A DNA stretch of 64,000 bases, from NCBI GenBank assembly GCA_013115135.1, contig JABANP010000001.1, positions 372,001-436,000 on the forward strand, written 5' to 3'. Shown here in pieces: positions 43,179 to 58,326 of this stretch; position 1 is the stretch's first letter, and every line of letters begins with the position of its first letter. The translations under genes and the position numbers were made by a program. The notes below the pieces were generated by a model, which saw only the letters and a list, made by a program, of their open reading frames with translations, was not told the origin of the DNA and did no database searches. The stretch comes from Perkinsus olseni (Eukaryota; Perkinsozoa; Perkinsida; Perkinsidae).

Positions 43179-44400
43179 CTACCTGACTAGCTTGCCAGTT
43201 TGAGGATGCTTCACGTTACGAGGTCGATAACGATGTCGCCATAGCCTCTGCTGAAGCATCCACTTCACCTTGTCGCCATCAACAGCGATAGCATTGACCG
43301 TCTAAAAACTTAAACCTTCTTCGCAAGCACCATCATCTACCTTCTCCGCAGGCGCCATACTACCTTGGAAGGGTCCTTCAGTGCCATGTAGTTGAATCTG
43401 ACCAGCCTCAGCCCTAGCTGCTTCACTACCCACTTGTACAGCTCGAAGTCCTTCGTGAAGAGAGCCTTCATTACTCTATTCCCTACCATTACTTTCCCTA
43501 AAATTCCATACCATCTCATCATCAACACCTACGTCGGCACAGTGCCATTTTTATGGCCTGCTTGGCTCGAGTATTCCTCTCCTGCACGATGTTAGTAGCA
43601 CGCATGTTCAGTATCCTCTCTGTCAAGCTAACATCATCGAGCATAGCCCATCATCACCAGCCGCCATGCGACCCTACATCGCGATCTTCACGGGGAGGCT
43701 ACCCGTGTCGAAGGCCGACCGTTGGAACTTCTGCAGCAGCTGGTACCGGCGGAACCTGCTGCCCACCATCAGCAACATGCCCACCCCTCATTCCACCATC
43801 ATACTTCGACACTTGTTTCTCAGAGGCACAAGCGAGCGATAAGGTCTGCCGTAGCTCAGCCGGGGCAGCACTGAGATCGTCCTCACTGAGGTTGTACCTG
43901 TCACCTTGTCTCAGCCAACAGCCCCCCTAGCCACGGCCCTACACATAACCCGCTGGTCTCTGTGCCCTCATCAACAGGAACTCCTTCTCCGCCGAAATCT
44001 GTCAGCAGACCCCTACCAAGCCCGCTGCAGTCCCCAACAATCCTACCTGGAACAGCGTCTTTATGGGAGCGCATTTCTGAGCCCTATTCCCTGTAAATCG
44101 ATGGTACTCCAATTTTGGCAGCTGGTACTTGTAGGGCATCGGCCCTTGATTCGGCGGCAACTTCACTTTCAGGTAGGGGTTCTTCGGAAATAGATTTTTC
44201 TTCTTCAACTTAATCTTCGCGAATCCACGCTTCTGCGACAGCAGCTGTCCGCCGCTCCCGGCTGAAATGACAGAACTCTCGTCACAGACGAGCTTCGACC
44301 CTGGATACTACCATCCCGTAGAAGCAGAGGCCTCGGCATCGTAAACAGGAAAGAATTCATCATGGGAAGGAAGAGGCGAACCCCAGCTGAACTCCGTCAT
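43179..44400 (-). CDS. Ribosomal protein uS15, mitochondrial type
   Basis: Organellar small-subunit ribosomal protein. It starts MTEFSWGSPLPSHDEFFPVY at 44400 and has a basic pre-domain (FAKIKLKKKNLFPKNPYLK). The S15 domain then appears across exons: RRYQLLQKFQRSAFDTGSLP is the diagnostic (R)H-x-DTGS-x2-V segment, and KDFELYKWVVKQLGLRLVRF equals the LKKKD..Y..LI..LGLR end. A C-terminal extension (WMLQQRLWRHRYRP to GKLVR) follows. The long N- and C-terminal extensions indicate a mitochondrial rather than cytosolic protein. Middle exons are approximate. Confidence 0.7.
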
Positions 44401-44541
44401 ATTCCTCACTACAACACAACTAAACGCCCAACACACGTGGACATCCTCCTCACGACGAACAGGGCGTCACTATGATCGGTAATGGTACTAGTCTGTATGG
44501 TATCGTCAAATGTAACACGAATGAATTGAGAAGAGGAGAAG

Positions 44542-45725
44542 CTAGACAAGGGAGGGGGCGGCGGGTGGTGGGAATGATATACAGATATTCCTCAACACTC
44601 TGTGCCACGATGCTTCATCTCGGACGGGGTTCGCCTTGACGAGGGCATTGGCCGCCCGGCTCTAAGCAACGCAATCGATAATAAAGAACCAACCCTCGAC
44701 CCACTAGTACCAGCCCATACGCCAGACTCTCTTGGAAGTCCATGAGGGTCGCTTCCTCGTCTGCTACCATGCGCGTCCAATGGGTATGCACGGCCATGCA
44801 GGTGGCTGTGAAGAGGTCCTCGAAGGCTCCTGCCGTCAAGGGCCATCGCCGAGGCGAAGACCTTCCTTTCGTAGTCAGAGGCAAGCACGCCCTCCTTAGT
44901 GACGGGAGAAAAACCTAATTTGAGACAGATTAGCCAGGACTGTGGTAGAGGCAATAGGCCAGCCTACCATCGACCATACGCAGATAGTGCAGCAGCATGA
45001 AGTGAACGTTGATGGCAGTAGCCGCGAAGGGGTAGTGGAATCTGTTGGAAGCCCCTTCACCATAACCATCACTGCCAGCGACCATCTCTCGGAATTCCTG
45101 TCACCAAAGCACAGGGTCATTGACCTCCACCACAAGCCCTTCCCCAGCCTACCGGGCCGTATGCTCTCGCAGCCTGTACCATGCACAGCAAGGCGTGAGG
45201 GCCTGTCCGGAAGTCGGTACTAGGACGGGCACTTTGGAAGCCCACAGACTTCCACCGCTCATCACGCGGTAGGTCAGGAGCCGCGGAGCCGCCAATGGTA
45301 ACGAGGCCCCACCACTCGAGAAGGAGTGCACTCATACTATCCTCACTCAAGGCGTTGTCCACAGCAGCGCTTCTGGTAAGGTCAGCGAGGAGGCCCTCTT
45401 CCACCGGCGTGAGGGGTGCATAGGGCCTGAGGGAGGCCATCCACCTCCTCAACCGGTACAGAACGGAGTCGAGCCAGTCCTTTATGTAACGGCAGAAGGA
45501 TGAGCGCGCATGATATTTTCGCGAGGCGCAGCAGCACCTCTCCTTGAAGGCTGTAGGGCGGCCGAGGCACCCACAGCTCGCGATAGTAGCAAAGATCTCG
45601 GGCGCTGAGCTTGGCTGATTTTGATGGGTTGGTGAATCGCCCATGGCCTCGTAGTATGCTTGGGAAGGGACTGTGGACGCTGTAGTGCCGCCCGAGGGAG
45701 AGGGAGGCAGCGGCGGAGAAGGCAT
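44542..45725 (-). CDS. ELMO-domain protein
   Basis: ELMO/CED-12 domain proteins act on small GTPases (as GAPs for Arf-like proteins or with DOCK GEFs). It starts MPSPPLPPSPSGGTTAS at 45725. A cysteine cluster near residue 55-70 (CGCLG, CCCASRKY) could be lipidated. The ELMO core reads DERWKSVGFQSARPSTDFRT, the hallmark W..vGFQ...P.tDFR. FREMVAGSDGYGEG, RFHYPFAATAINVHFMLLHY, AFEDLFTATCMAVHTHW and EATLMDFQESLAYG follow, each matching the order of the family. My last join gives a tail ending FPPPAAPSLV at 44542. The opening exon boundaries are secure; the last is moderate. Confidence 0.8.
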
Positions 45726-46051
45726 CGCTGTGGTAAAACGAGGAACCAAAAGGAACTGCTGCGACGATTCAGATGCTTTTTCGAAGACAGATTCGGTAGA
45801 ATGCGGTTATGATCCGCATCGCTCCGCTCCCAAAATTTGCATATTTACACATTTTCACCGTCGCGCGCCACGAAATTCCCCAAACTGCCATAACAAAAAG
45901 ACAACCGTTGGAAACGTATTGGAGGAACGTGTTGAACTGCTGTTGTTGCTGTCGTCAGTGCCGCCGCGCCGTAATGGCGACTGGCGGTAACAGAGTGGGA
46001 TTGGATGTAGCAGTAGTAGTTGTGTTAGTATTAACAATGGACGTTGGATGA
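45726..46051. other. Spacer between ELMO and ABCF genes
   Basis: Contains a 13-mer variant (GCATCGCTCCGCT, 45816-45828) and probably the ELMO promoter and ABCF 3' UTR. No gene seen. Confidence 0.5.
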
Positions 46052-49447
<3,396 letters not shown>

Positions 49448-49815
49448 GACTGTACAGTAGACTGTGTCGAGCAGCAACCAAACGCAACTATCAATACCAC
49501 ACCTTTCCCGACTTCCAGCCCCCAACCCAATGCTAATGACGTCGCAAAACTTACGCAGAGTACGCAAAGTCGGCTGCGAGGCTGCTGCTGCTGTTGCTGT
49601 TATTGATCATGCTACTACGGGTACTAATGGCCAGGCGTGACAGATTCCCACCTTGGCACCCCTCCCTCCATCGCTGCCGTCTGTCGTGGTTGTTTTACCA
49701 ATAATAAAAGTATCAAAAGTTATAATGAATATCGATAATAATACTGAAACTCTGCCGTAACTACTACACGACAGCCACCCCGATACCACTCGTCACCATC
49801 ATCAGAGTGTCGGCT
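49448..49815. other. Spacer, no gene seen
   Basis: Between the ABCF start and the SH3-protein stop on the minus strand; AT-rich at 49690-49750. Probably 3' UTR plus promoter. Confidence 0.5.
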
Positions 49816-51024
49816 CTACCGGTCGATGGCCATGGAGAAGCTGTACGGGAACCAGGCCGTTGACCCTGTCTGAGGGTGGGGGATATCCTAACAACATGAA
49901 CAACATGAACATCACCCCACCACAACCCACCCGCCGCCGCTCACCCTCCAGTCCTCGTCCACCCTCATTCCCGCTGCCCATCCACTAGCGGTGACTTCCA
50001 GCACCCGCACTACATCACCAGCACACAGGTCAAGGAAGCCGCCAGGGTTGCCAACACTCATGGTCTCAGCATCGGGACTAAGCAAGATAATAAGGATGGT
50101 AACACACCCGTCTCGCTAACCTTACACAAAATCATGAACAATACGCCTGTACTCATTAACGGCTCTAGTGTCCGCCTCCGGAGCCGCCTGCTGCTGCTGA
50201 GGCTGATAGTGATGGTCCTGCTGTGGTGGCATAGGCCTCGAGTACTGATTGCTATGGGCCGCTGTTGTCGCTGCAGCAATCGCCTCGAACTCCCTTCGGC
50301 GTCTCGAAGCCTCGTCGCCGTAGCCACTAGACTGACCAACACCATTGTGGTAGTGCTGTGGGGGTGGACCACTATTGAACTGGTGACCATTGCCAGCATC
50401 AAACCCTGGCTGGTGATGCTGGTGATGCTGCTGCTGGTGGGGTGGCATTGGGTGATCGTAGCCATAGGGCATACGCTCAGGGTAGTGGTTATACTCACGA
50501 TGCTGCTGTTGCTGGAGATGGTAGGGCGGTGGGGGCTGATGATGATGGCCCATCATAGGCCCTTGCGGCGGGGTGTTATCCGCCCGCTGGTCATAGTAGA
50601 AGCCTTTACCATGCATAGCAGTCGGAACCTACAGAGAAAGGACTCGATTGTCGAAGGGTTGGCGATACCTCATCTCACCGTAGCAGCATACACTGGCTGT
50701 TGCTCCTGATGCAGTTGGTGATGCAGCTGATGATGCTGTGGCTGGTCCTCCGAGCCCTTCCTGCTGCTGCACTGCCGGTGGTGAAGGGAACGACGCCCCG
50801 AGCCCCACAGGAGGATGCTTGAGGAAATCCAAGGTGTTGGCAGAGGACTGTCTGTCGGTGGTGTCCTCGAGGTCCCCCAATCTACTCAGGGGAGTGGCCG
50901 GTGGTTTACTTCGCCTACTGGTCCTGCTAGTCGGTGACCAATCGCTAGGCGGGGGCGGCAGTGTGCCAGACTCCACCATGCTAGAGTTATTATTGCCACC
51001 AGGAAGGGTATCATTCTGTTCCAT
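49816..51024 (-). CDS. Disordered Q/H/P-rich protein with C-terminal SH3 domain
   Basis: It starts MEQNDTLPGGNNNSSMVESG at 51024 (an ATG at 51069 is an alternative). The N-terminal two-thirds is low-complexity, rich in Ser, Pro, Gln and His (HHHQPPPPYHLQQQQHR and PPHQQQHHQHHQ). Introns join RRIVHDF to VPDAETMSVGNPGGFLDL, GDVVRVLEVTASGWAAG and TGSTAWFPYSFSMAIDR. This matches SH3 landmarks: the ALYDF-equivalent VHDF, the GD.V.VL strand, the GW and the WFP..Y end. The SH3 predicts binding to proline-rich partners and the rest suggests a scaffold or condensate protein. Confidence 0.75.
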
Positions 51025-51100
51025 CGCTATCGCCTCGCTAAGGACACAACAACAGCGTCGGGCGAACATCAGCAGTAACTCTCCGGTCAATAAAGTAATT

Positions 51101-51189
51101 CTGAAACTCAGAATCGATTCAGAATCGACGATTCTGGAATTGATTTTTATGCGTAAAAGGCGGTCCCAGAATCGATTTTGAGTTTCACA
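51101..51189. mobile_element. MITE-like element with terminal inverted repeats
   Basis: The left arm CTGAAACTCAGAATCGATTC and the right arm GAATCGATTTTGAGTTTCAC are inverted complements with two mismatches, enclosing about 50 bp. A degenerate relative lies at 22722-22792. It sits about 75 bp upstream of the SH3-protein start. Confidence 0.65.
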
Positions 51190-51233
51190 ATTGATTCATC
51201 AAACGACCCCTAACCACCGCCCTACCCGACTTA

Positions 51234-54200
51234 CTACACCCTAGGAGCACTGTTCTTCAGCTGCCCCTCCACCGCTGCTGCAATGCTTGCCGCGGCTTCT
51301 GCCATCCCCGGTCCTACTGGTATCGGCGGACCGGGTACTGCCGCTGCCGATACCGGGTCCGTTCGAGTAGCTGCTGTTGTTGTGCTATCGCTCGTTATTT
51401 CCACATTATTATGTTGTTGCTTCCGGGCGGCGCTGCGGTCACTGGTCGGAGATATAACTTTGTCTCTGGCGGAGGGGGAGATGACACTGGCGCTATTATT
51501 CCCTGCGCCAGCCGCCGCCGTCCCGCTGCTCCCGCCTGTCGCTGACTTGTTGCGGACCACCGATGCAAAGTCTGCCCGAGGAGCCATCTGGTCTCGGACG
51601 ATCTCCTCAACCTGCTCCAAGAGTCGCGGAAAAGTTGGTATGGAAAAGTCTTTCGCCACCTTACTACCTGACACTGGTGTATATGGGCCGCATACTCCGA
51701 TATTGTCCCCTGCCACCTGCACTCTATGCCGAGTGCTGTCTTCACAAGCTCGCTTGGAGGGTTCACGCTCTGACTCGCTGCTACGTCCCCGCTACTGCTC
51801 TTAGAAGCAGTAGAATCGCCATTGGGCACCGCGTCATCATCCACGTCGTTGGCAGCAGCCGCCCTTTCCGCCAAGTAAAGGGGTGATATGAAGTTAACTG
51901 GATGATGCTTGCACCTAGAATGGCGTGCTGAAGGTCGGACGGCTATACCGTTGGTAGGGAGGTTACCTCACTCGTGTTTGCCGGTACTCTCTCAAGGTCT
52001 TCTCATCGAGGCCTCCAACATCACTCCTGGCTAGTCCATGGTTGCAGCTGTGAAAGTAGCACAAAATCGGTGATTGAACGAGCAACCGGGTATCACTACC
52101 TCGGACAGGGTATGCTAGTGACTGGCTTATTCTTCTGTTTCGCTGGTATCGTAAAGCGCTCCTGGCAAGAGAAGACGGATGATCATCACACAACGGGAAC
52201 CCAATCGATAAGACGGTCATGGACTCGAAGCGCTCAATGATACTCAGTCAACCACAGGCTTACGAGGAAGGGCACCGTACTACTACCATATGGGCTTGGA
52301 AACAGTTACGACAGAAACGGTGTCTGCAGGGCCTGGTCTGTATCGGGTCCTTCAGCACATTATTGCATCTACCGCATATACAGTGGGATAGGTCGGCCTT
52401 CTCGCTACAGTCATTAGGAGCTGGCAAATTCACCAGCTGATACCTGTCCAGCAACCACTATCACAATTCTTGTCAAACTCTAACCTCACCTGTGGATGAC
52501 GGTATCCGAGCTTGGACCCGACGGTCGGCTCGCTGCTGGCCACGCACCCTTGACACCAGTTCCAGTAGAACCCGACCCGGCAGGAATTTGCTGCACCGCC
52601 GTGAGTGCTTCCCTTCTTGCCAGCTTGCGATGCGCCTGATACCCCAACCATGCGCCTTCCCTTCAGCCATCGCCCCTACTATGCGATGGCGCTGAGGCCG
52701 AAGAGCTGTTACCAATGAACGCTGAAAGGGTGCTCGATGCAGCTTGGGGTAATGCATGGCCTGACACCGTCATCACTGGCCCCTGAGACAAAGGTGGGGC
52801 CTCAACCGTTTCCTTGGTACGGCACACGGTACCGATCTGGGCGGCGGAAGCTTCCTTATCTCGTCGTAGCTCCTGCATGACGCTATCTTGGCCTAAAAAA
52901 GGTCTTTCATTCTAGCGGAGCGAAGCAAAAGTGTACCATCTCCTCGGTCGAGAGGCCTCCTTGCGGTGATGCATTCGGATGAACGTCATACATGTGCAAG
53001 TGCGCTATTGGACTCGGCTTCCGCTCCTTAAAGGCGTTGACGCACTTGGAAGGACCACAGCCCGATTTGTCGTCCGCTATGCACAAGATGAGCTGACAGA
53101 AGGGGAGGAGGGTAGCGGGGGTCACTGCGAGCACCACCACTTCAGGGTAAAACAGCAGTAAAACTTCGGGAACTTCCCTAGAAATTCGTCTGAGGTGACT
53201 GATGACAAAACAAGCAGGGACGTTATATACAATCATTTGATCTACCCGTAATACTCATTGAGTTCCAACCCCCATACCTACTTTTCCCGTATCCACGAGT
53301 ACTTGCAGCATCTCCTGCGGTTTACTAACATTATTGTTCTCCATCCGCAGCCACGTCGGTTGATAGCTGAGAAGCATCAATCGCCCCTACTCCTCCTAGC
53401 CTCACCACCCCCCTCCCTACATTTGTGACTTGGCTTGCCAAGGATACGCATGGTTGGGATGCAGCGAGAAGGTCATGAGAAGCTGCATGATGCCTCGCTC
53501 TGACCACAGGGACAGCTGCCCAACCACCCCTTCACCAAATCTCATCACCAGTTATCCTATTATTAGACAAGTGCAACTCTTCTATCGCCTCGCTCTGGTC
53601 AGCCAGCATCTGCGACAGTCGACACACCGCCACATCGTCAATCAAGTTGCGATAGAGTCGGAGTGCCTGAGGCAGCACCTTGACTTGCCCAACACCGCTC
53701 CGCTGTCCTCAACCTCACCTTGCACTGGACGTTATGGTGTGCTAGAGTGTTCAGCATGATGATGCAGCCTGGCGATGTTAGTTGATTCTCAGCTGAGAAG
53801 GATTGCAGATCTCCGTAGGGATAGGTCGGCAGCTCCCACCCTTACCAAGCTCCACATTAGCACAAAGTCTATACCGGTAGACGAAGGTGGGGTCACTCGT
53901 TGTCGGCTAAGCAAGAGACATCAAGGTCACTCAGGCCACAGTATACATGATCAATGTATAGTGATGCCGTTCCATAGTGGAAGCCTTATGCTACAATACG
54001 GCGCTAGCGATATATTTCCACCGATAACTGCTCCTAGTTGTACCAGCGCAGGACCACTATACTCAAAGGCGGCAGGAAGCTTGAATGATGAGCCCGCCTC
54101 AGCACGCCGCCCAAAACCTTCTCAGAATCCCTACTACCCCCGGATTGGAGTCCCTGTACTCCTTCTTATGCTCCTGTAAGAACTGCTCTAACGCAGCGCT

Positions 54201-54499
54201 AGCATCCTGGACCAGTGCTCGGTCCACCCCAAGACGCTTGTTATTCAACTGATCATCAACACATAAAACAACCTCCCTCGGGCGACTCCCTCTCCCCACC
54301 CTACTACCCTCACAGTGAGCCAATAGGTGCCATCGGGCTTGGTAGGGGTTATATGGAAGCAATTACGCCACTTAGAGTCCCCTTTACTGTTGCTAGTCCC
54401 CGGCCCCTTTGCATGCAATGGTGAGTATCCGACTCCACCACCACTACCATGGTGATGGTGATGACGATGTGTTGTTGATGATGATGACGAAGAGGCCAT
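51234..54499 (-). CDS. LRR-RING-TRAF-type zinc-finger protein (probable fusion)
   Basis: It starts MASSSSSSTTHRHHHHHGSG at 54499. Ribonuclease-inhibitor-like LRRs follow (ITSPGCIIMLNTLAHHNVQC, ALRLYRNLIDDVAV, IEELHLSNN), then YQPTWLRMENNNVSKPQEML and CIADDKSGCGPSKCVNAF. A disordered stretch leads, through an inferred 57-nt in-frame intron that removes a TGA, into the RING CGRCNNVLKDPIQTRPCRHR / FCRNC. This is followed by a TRAF-type finger ECRWQGTISEYAAHIHQC and VEEIVRDQMAPRADFASVVR, ending KNSAPRV at 51234. The RING part has no ATG of its own in phase, which favours one gene; the alternative is two genes meeting near 52.66 kb. Predicted function: E3 ubiquitin ligase with an LRR substrate-recognition part. 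Confidence 0.6.
52914..52926 (+). repeat. Recurrent intronic 13-mer
   Basis: AGCGGAGCGAAGC on the plus strand (antisense to the LRR-RING gene), within a 48-nt intron running from GTACAC to CCTTTTTTAG. Confidence 0.75.
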
Positions 54500-54814
54500 G
54501 GCCCTGGGGGCAACGCTCTTCCTAGGACAAGGAGAAAGCCGGCGAGCTGGGGGAGGTACTCAGACCCAACGGTTAGACCGCCTCCCCAGCACCTTCCACG
54601 CTCCCGTATTATCGACTATGGACACAAGCCAGACACGAACCAGGAAACCTCCTCAAGTGCCAACACTCTGCCCCACACAACCACGATCACCAAAAACTGA
54701 TTCACGGGATACCGCCCATTTCTCACGCTCCCTTTTGCACTGCCTTGAGACTGTCCAACAACACCTACCACACCAAACGCAACTCTCCCACCACGTACTC
54801 TCTCCCCAACCTCC

Positions 54815-55573
54815 CTACCATGCGGCGCTCGAACAGAGCCCTTGCCCTCCTGTCAGCGATGTCTTGGGCCAACAGGGCACTCTGAAACAGCAGAGTCCAG
54901 TCCAGCGAGCTCCCATCGAGTACCGTACATTGGTGGCATCAGCCTGCTCCTTCACGATGCTCTGTCTGCACTGATCGAAGGCCTTGAACTCAGCATCACA
55001 CTCCTTATCGACAGTAGGGGAGGCGAAGTTACTCGAGAGGCATCGGAAGAACGTCATTCCTACAACAACAGCCACCTATGCTACCACTCCTCCACCAACT
55101 CCTACCAGCAGGGCGGCACTTATGGTCGTTATCAGTAGCATTGTCGAACATACGGGTGTAGGTATCGGCCTTGCGCTGCTTAGCGTCCACCGACAGCTCC
55201 TCTCCCCCCAGTGAAGGACGACCCGCCACTATGTCGGACCACATCACCTAAGGACCATTCCCTCATCACAACACCGCTCCGCCGCCCTCTGCACCTTCTC
55301 GCGAACAGGGATGTCCTCAGGAGCGTTGTTGCTGAGCCCTGTGAAGTTGTTATCGTCCAACTCCTTCTTAATAGCTAATGCCCGCTCCATCCGAAAACGA
55401 CGAGTAAGGAACCACTCCTGACAAAAGCCAGCATCGACCTAAGATTCCTCTCCCCTAGTCCCGTAAAGCCCCACCTTCAGATCCCTCTCTATGCCATTGA
55501 GCTCCGACGTAACATAAGCCTGATACTTCTCATTCTGACTGGGGACGTGGTTAGAAGCAGCAGCAGCAGACAT
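54815..55573 (-). CDS. CX9C-containing small protein, partial model
   Basis: It starts MSAAAASNHVPSQNEKYQAY at 55573 (exon to GLK/DLK), then an exon with FCQEWFLTRRFRMERALAI and VREKVQRAAERCCDEG, then GRPSLGGEELSVDAKQRKAD, then VDKECDAEFKAFDQCRQSIV, which contains one C-x9-C. A 47-nt intron leads to SALLAQDIADRRARALFERR. The cysteine pattern hints at a mitochondrial intermembrane-space helical protein, but a second CX9C was not found. The family is unknown and the 3' end is not resolved. Confidence 0.5.
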
Positions 55574-55743
55574 GGTGTTAAGAAAACTCAAAGCAAGAGT
55601 GCTCTTCTATCAACAGCAATACCCAACACCACCCCAACCAACACAAGGCCTCGATGGCCATAACCATAAGATGAATTCAAATCATGTTTATGACGTGATA
55701 CCCCTCTACCTTCCACAAAGGGCTCTCTCCTGACACTCAAACG

Positions 55744-58326
55744 CTAACACGGCCCGTACAGGGAGAGGCCGGCGCCGGCGCCCACCTCCTCAGACTGCAC
55801 CGTCCCTTTAGGGAGGAACTCGAACAGCTCCGCTCCGTACTCCGCCAGCAGCCTCTTACGCTCTTCCGCTATCACCTACAACATGACCCTTCCAATGGGA
55901 GCCGAGAGCCCAGGCCCATCCACCTCCTTTCCGAACGGAATCAAACTTGAGCAGCTCCTCATGCTCCTTCCGCTCCTTCTCCCTCTCAGCATCAAAACGC
56001 TTCTTCCTCTCCTCCACCAAACCTGCCATCCACCACCATGACCGCTGCGCCACGAAATTCCCAACCATACCGGTCCACCTCCCGCTTGTGCTCCAATACC
56101 TTCATACGCCTCCTCTGGTCGTTCATCTGCTCTATCTTAGCATCCTACCGACCACAACCCTCCACCCTTCCACCCAACACCCATCCCCACCTTGGCAAAC
56201 TTAGCCATGAGCTCCTCTCTGAACCGGGCCTCCTGCGCCTCCTCCTCCTGCCTCTTTTCTTCTGCAACACTAACACCTTTCAATGACCGAGTCACCTTCC
56301 CTCATATAACCTCCTTCAGCTCCATCTGATACTCATAGGCCGCCAGCATCTCCTCTCGGTCCTTCGCCCTCTTCGCTGCTTCCGCCTACCACTCCAAGAG
56401 CATCGTCAAATCGCAGCCCATCGCCCCACCTTCTCCCTCTCCCGATTCTTCTTCTCCAGCTCCTCCCAAAACAGTTCATTCCTGTAATACTCCAACTCAG
56501 CGTCTTTGGACGCCTTCGCGGCTTGGTCGGCTACACGCCCACACCTTCGGTCCTCATACCCCCATGAGCCCCTACCCATCATCCTCTCCAATATACGCTT
56601 CTTCTCCTTCTCCTTCGCTGCCTTCTCAGCATCCAACCTGACGTACTAATCAGCACCGCCAAACCGGACGATCGAGTAACAACAGCGCAGAAGTGATTCG
56701 ATATATACTGCACAATAAACCTAAAGCGAAACTGTCGATTATCAATGGCCAGATCATCAGACAGATACGACACCGTAGACAGTGATGTCTACCAGAGTAC
56801 TTATTCTAGTGTTGAACCTTCTATACCCCTAGATGTTGCTTGTTCGTAGCACAAGGAGGTGAAGAGCAAGGCGGCCAGCTAAGTGACCGGACGGATTCCA
56901 ATATAAGAGAATCTCACCTTTCCTCCATCTCCCTCTTGGCCCGCGCATAAGCCTCTATCCTTGCCTCTTCCGCTCTGTCAGCAGCTTGCTGTTCTCGACG
57001 AAGTCTAACATACATCTTGCGATCTTGCACTTCCTCAACGCTCCAACCTCGCGGCTTCCTCCGCAAAGTCCTTCAACTGCTTCTGAGTGTCCAGCTGCTG
57101 CTGTCGTCTCCGCTGCATCGCCTCCAGCTCTTCCTACAGGCCAAATCTTCCCAAGCTCCTTTCCCCCCACAAAAACTACCGCCCCAACTAGGACCGTACC
57201 ACTATAAATATAGTTAACGCCACCATAATGCCACGATTCTAGCGGAGCGATGCAGCGGTAGTACCTGTTGGCACTTCCTAACCACAGCATCCACCTGCGC
57301 CTTCTCTCGAAGATGCTCTTGTAAGGCCTGAAAGGAAGGTGAGCGTAGCAGTCTCAGCCTACGGTATTACGATGTCCCGCTGTTGCTCCTTCTCAGCGAT
57401 CTGCCGTTGTTGTAGGTCCTTAGCATACTGCCTCTTCTCGTGCTAAACGAAAAGTACACAAATCCTAGCGGAGCGAAGCAACGACAGTCCACAACCTACC
57501 ACTGTATACTCCTTCAACTTCTCCTTCTCCAAGTCCCTCAATCGCTCTAAAGCATACCAATCCCTCCTACCCCGACTCGCCCACTCTCACCAATTTCCAG
57601 CTGAGTCTCCAAGAGCTCCTCCTGTCGTCGCTGTTCCTGCGCCCTGTACTCCATATCAAGCAGCTGAACCGCCCTCTCTCGGTTAACCTAGCGATCCCTC
57701 TACCTCCCAACCAACAACCTGCTCCCTACCTTAGCCTGCTCTATTCTCTCCTTCAACTGCCTCAGCTCATCACTCTCCTCACATATTTGCCGCCTCAGTT
57801 GCTCCTCCCGCACTGCTCTTGCCTGCCTCGCCTCCAACTCATCCGCTGCTGCTTGCTCCATTGCCATTATCTAACACCATCACGCATCTTCCTGTCTGCC
57901 TCTGAACACTAGAAGAGCGAGAATCCCGAAGACAGAATAAACGCTCTTAAGGAAGACAACCACGCGTTACAAATATTATCAAGCAGCAAATCCCACCGTG
58001 CTCTTGGTCTCCTTATGGGCCGCCTCCGCCAGGTACTCCGCATCAGCCGTCCTCTCCCTAGCCATCTCTTCTTGCCTGAGAATCCCTATTCAACCTAGCA
58101 ACACTGATCACTAACTACTCTCTTTTCCAGCGCTTCAGCTCCACCCTCTTGTCGCTCTTACTATGCCCTCCTACGGCAGAGGACAGGTAGTTCCTCCACC
58201 CCCCTCACTACTATTCCCACCTAATATCAGCTGGTCTTTCAACATCCTACCCAAAGACTCATTCCTCGCCTCCGCCTCTCTGAACTTGGCCAGCTCTCTC
58301 TCCCTGTACCGTCGTAGCTGAGCCAT
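55744..58326 (-). CDS. TPH-domain coiled-coil protein, MNS1-like flagellar protein
   Basis: Long, Glu/Arg/Lys-rich coiled-coil protein split by many small introns. It starts MAQLRRYRERELAKFREAEA at 58326 and ends ERKRLLAEYGAELFEFLPKG then a short Gly-rich tail at 55744. The L..E.......LPKG end and the continuous EERxR/ELEKKNREREK helices are typical of trichohyalin-plectin-homology proteins such as MNS1, a microtubule inner protein of ciliary and flagellar doublets. This fits a flagellated zoospore stage. Two introns carry the 13-mer (57241, 57467). Internal exon limits were not fixed individually. Confidence 0.7.
57467..57479 (+). repeat. Recurrent intronic 13-mer
   Basis: AGCGGAGCGAAGC, antisense to the TPH gene, in an intron whose acceptor is CGTTTAG just before the exon beginning CACGAGAAGAGG. 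Confidence 0.75.

Noticed and set aside
50134..50709. Plus-strand open frame rich in Leu/Val, looking like a membrane protein
   Set aside because: Antisense of the Q/H-rich coding exon of the SH3 protein; CAG/CAC codons read in reverse give Leu/Val.
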